Assembly: GCA_938003725.1 (NCBI GenBank)
Contig: CALKXX010000237.1
Coordinates: forward strand, 1-14,712
Length of the DNA: 14,712 nt
Origin: an uncultured Sphingomonadaceae bacterium
Lineage (GTDB): Bacteria > Pseudomonadota > Alphaproteobacteria > Sphingomonadales > Sphingomonadaceae
Direction of reading: 5' to 3'
The first letter of the stretch is position 1; each line of letters starts with the position of its first letter. Below the pieces are notes generated by a model, which saw only the letters and a program-made list of their open reading frames with translations, had not been told where the DNA came from and did no database searches. Made by a program: the position numbers and the translations under genes. This document shows, piece after piece, positions 13,571 through 14,712 of this stretch.

Positions 13571-13824
13571 TGGAAAGCATACTCCCTCTACTAATACCAT
13601 TTGGAGCGTTTGCTGTTGCCGGCTTTGCAATCTGGACGAGCCATCAACGCAAAATGATCGAGATGAAGGGTAAAATGCCAACTACCCATGACGCCGATTC
13701 CGAAAGAATGCGCGAAGAAATGAAATATCTGAAGGACCGGGTGGCCGTATTGGAAAAGATTGCCACCGACAACCGCGGTGCAATCGAACTCGAAAGCGAG
13801 ATTGAAAAACTAAGAGATCGCTGA
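13570..13824 (+). CDS. PspB/PspC-tail-like small membrane protein, array member 4
   Basis: An 84-residue protein with a membrane helix at about 4-23 (ILPLLIPFGAFAVAGFAIWT), a short basic junction (SHQRKMIEMKGKM) and a coiled coil from about 48. The coiled coil runs MKYLKDRVAVLEKIATDNRG into E-S-E-I-E-K-L-R-D-R. In its last 33 residues 28 are identical to member 5, and both have the tail two residues longer than members 1-3. So 4 and 5 are a recent pair, while their membrane parts have diverged. AAAGGA lies about 10 bases before the ATG. Confidence 0.82.
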   Translation: MESILPLLIPFGAFAVAGFAIWTSHQRKMIEMKGKMPTTHDADSERMREEMKYLKDRVAVLEKIATDNRGAIELESEIEKLRDR

Positions 13825-13850
13825 ACATTTGACTTGGAGAGGATAGTTTA

Positions 13851-14111
13851 ATGGGACCTTTTGAAATGGTTGTAGCCATCGTGATCGTAGTCACAATCGG
13901 CAAGATTTACAGCAACCGGCAAAAAGAGAGACAAGGTTATGTCGAAGATGAACATGGAAATCCGATGATGCTTCGTGACCCTGATGCAGACAAGCTGCGC
14001 GAAGAAGTTACATATCTGAAAGAACGGGTCGCCGTTCTGGAAAAAATCGCCACCGATGATCGCGGCGCTCGCGAATTGGAAAATGAAATAGAGAAGTTAC
14101 GGGACCGGTAA
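13851..14111 (+). CDS. PspB/PspC-tail-like small membrane protein, array member 5
   Basis: An 86-residue protein with a membrane helix at about 3-21 (FEMVVAIVIVVTIGKIY), then S-N-R-Q-K-E-R-Q-G-Y and an acidic linker with D-E-H-G-N-P. This Q-G-Y...E-D-E-H-G order recalls the K-x-G-Y-x-L-E-x-x-W-G junction of members 1 and 2. The coiled coil VTYLKERVAVLEKIATDDRG ends E-N-E-I-E-K-L-R-D-R, nearly the same as in member 4. The ATG follows GGAGAGGA at good distance, 26 bases after member 4. Confidence 0.83.
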   Translation: MGPFEMVVAIVIVVTIGKIYSNRQKERQGYVEDEHGNPMMLRDPDADKLREEVTYLKERVAVLEKIATDDRGARELENEIEKLRDR

Positions 14112-14140
14112 TACGGACCGATTGAACGAAGGATAGGAAA

Positions 14141-14371
14141 ATGCAAGACCCTGCTTTTTATCTGATGACCGCCGCTTTTTCGCTAATTGGCCTGACAGTA
14201 ATGTCTCTGGTCGCTTTACGCGGATGGCGAGATTGGATCGCCCTGAAGTCTCGTGAGCTGGACGCTCATCAAGCCGATCATCCGCCTAGCGCGACATCCC
14301 GTATTGAGGTCGCGGACCTGAAGGAACGTATCCGCAAGCTGGAGTCCATCGCAGCAGGTGTGGAGCTTTAG
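14141..14371 (+). CDS. PspB/PspC-tail-like small membrane protein, array member 6 (short tail)
   Basis: A 76-residue protein with a membrane helix at about 5-26 (AFYLMTAAFSLIGLTVMSLV), a basic junction (RGWRDWIALKSRELDAHQAD) similar to that of member 3 (K-x-x-x-L-D-A), and a coiled coil VADLKERIRKLESIAAGVEL that ends the protein. The T-D and the closing E-I-E-x-L-R-D block seen in members 1-5 are missing, so in length it is nearest to E. coli PspB (74 residues). It may be a degenerate member or a true PspB-like form. The start follows GAAGGATAGGAAA. No terminator is evident after it. Confidence 0.78.
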   Translation: MQDPAFYLMTAAFSLIGLTVMSLVALRGWRDWIALKSRELDAHQADHPPSATSRIEVADLKERIRKLESIAAGVEL

Positions 14372-14440
14372 TTGACTCCGTTTATGTACGGAAAATTTGA
14401 ATGGTGACGACCCGGCCTTACCCTGCTAACCGCCCTCCCC

Positions 14441-14712
14441 ATGAGCAAATTAGACGATCTGATCGAAGAGTATGAATTTCTGGAGGCTGATGACCGCTAC
14501 CGGCTGTTAATCGACCTCGGCAAAGAACTGGACGAAATGCCAGATGCCCTAAAAACGGATGCGACACTGGTCCGCGGTTGTTCTGCGTCGGTTTGGGTTT
14601 ATCCCACCCGGCTGGACGATGGGCGGCTTCACTTTCTGGCCGATAGCAATGCCGCGATTACCAAAGGGATTATCGCGCTGGTGCTGGAAACTGTACAGGA
14701 TCAATCGGCACA
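14441..14712 (+). CDS. sufE: cysteine desulfuration protein SufE, N-terminal part
   Basis: SufE accepts persulfide sulfur from the cysteine desulfurase SufS and passes it on for Fe-S cluster assembly. The gene runs off the right edge; 90 codons are visible. Family marks are DDLIEEYEFLEADDRYRLLI at the start, then DLGKELDEMPDALKTD, and the acceptor cysteine Cys47 in VRGCSASVWV, followed by the ADSNAAITKGIIALVL block. The start is ATG 14441; the sequence before it (CGCCCTCCCC) has no good ribosome-binding site. The 69-base gap from the last psp-array gene has no convincing terminator; a TTGACT at 14372 could be a -35 element but lacks a good -10. Whether it is co-transcribed with the Psp genes is open; function suggests not. 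Confidence 0.93.
   Translation, partial: MSKLDDLIEEYEFLEADDRYRLLIDLGKELDEMPDALKTDATLVRGCSASVWVYPTRLDDGRLHFLADSNAAITKGIIALVLETVQDQSA

Noticed and set aside
14377..14392. TCCGT-TTATGT-ACGGA hairpin after the last array gene as operon terminator
   Set aside because: Only a 5-bp stem followed by AAATTTG without a T-run; too weak to call.

Overview
The window looks like chromosomal DNA of an alphaproteobacterium, most likely a sphingomonad (order Sphingomonadales, perhaps near Sphingorhabdus or Parasphingorhabdus). This is inferred from protein style, from the order rimM-trmD / ffh / dapF-mtaB-ftsY-yciB, from an S16 protein with a long Ala/Glu/Pro tail, and from two palindromic repeats of the kinds that litter sphingomonad genomes. 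The genus call is a guess. I see no tRNA, rRNA, CRISPR array or insertion sequence, and no gene-free stretch over 300 bases.

Layout. Positions 1-3272 (minus strand) hold a translation and secretion operon read right to left: ffh, rpsP, rimM, an unrecognised small membrane protein, and trmD (cut by the left edge). Positions 3533-8897 (plus strand) hold a membrane-anchored GGDEF-EAL c-di-GMP protein, then the tightly packed run dapF-mtaB-ftsY-yciB, whose junctions overlap by 1-4 bases. A bidirectional hairpin terminator at 8911-8945 separates this run from the convergent iron superoxide dismutase gene sodB (minus). Beyond sodB lies pspF (minus), divergent from a complete phage-shock-protein (Psp) operon on the plus strand.

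The Psp locus (9689-14371) is the most interesting part. Between pspF and the operon are two TTAG/CTAA-type dyads (candidate PspF sites), an exact match to the IHF consensus and a near-perfect sigma-54 -24/-12 promoter. The first operon gene is not pspA but an unrecognised 54-residue exported or membrane peptide. A 177-base stretch containing a long stem-loop follows, then pspA, pspB and pspC. After these come six consecutive small genes (77-110 codons). Each encodes an N-terminal membrane helix and a short coiled coil. Five of the six end in a motif resembling the C-terminal tail of PspC, and the sixth keeps a shortened version. The array appears to be a lineage-specific expansion of PspB/PspC-like membrane adaptors under the same sigma-54 control. 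This is the best candidate for an undescribed system here.

The window ends inside sufE (Fe-S cluster assembly), on the same strand and 69 bases after the last array gene.
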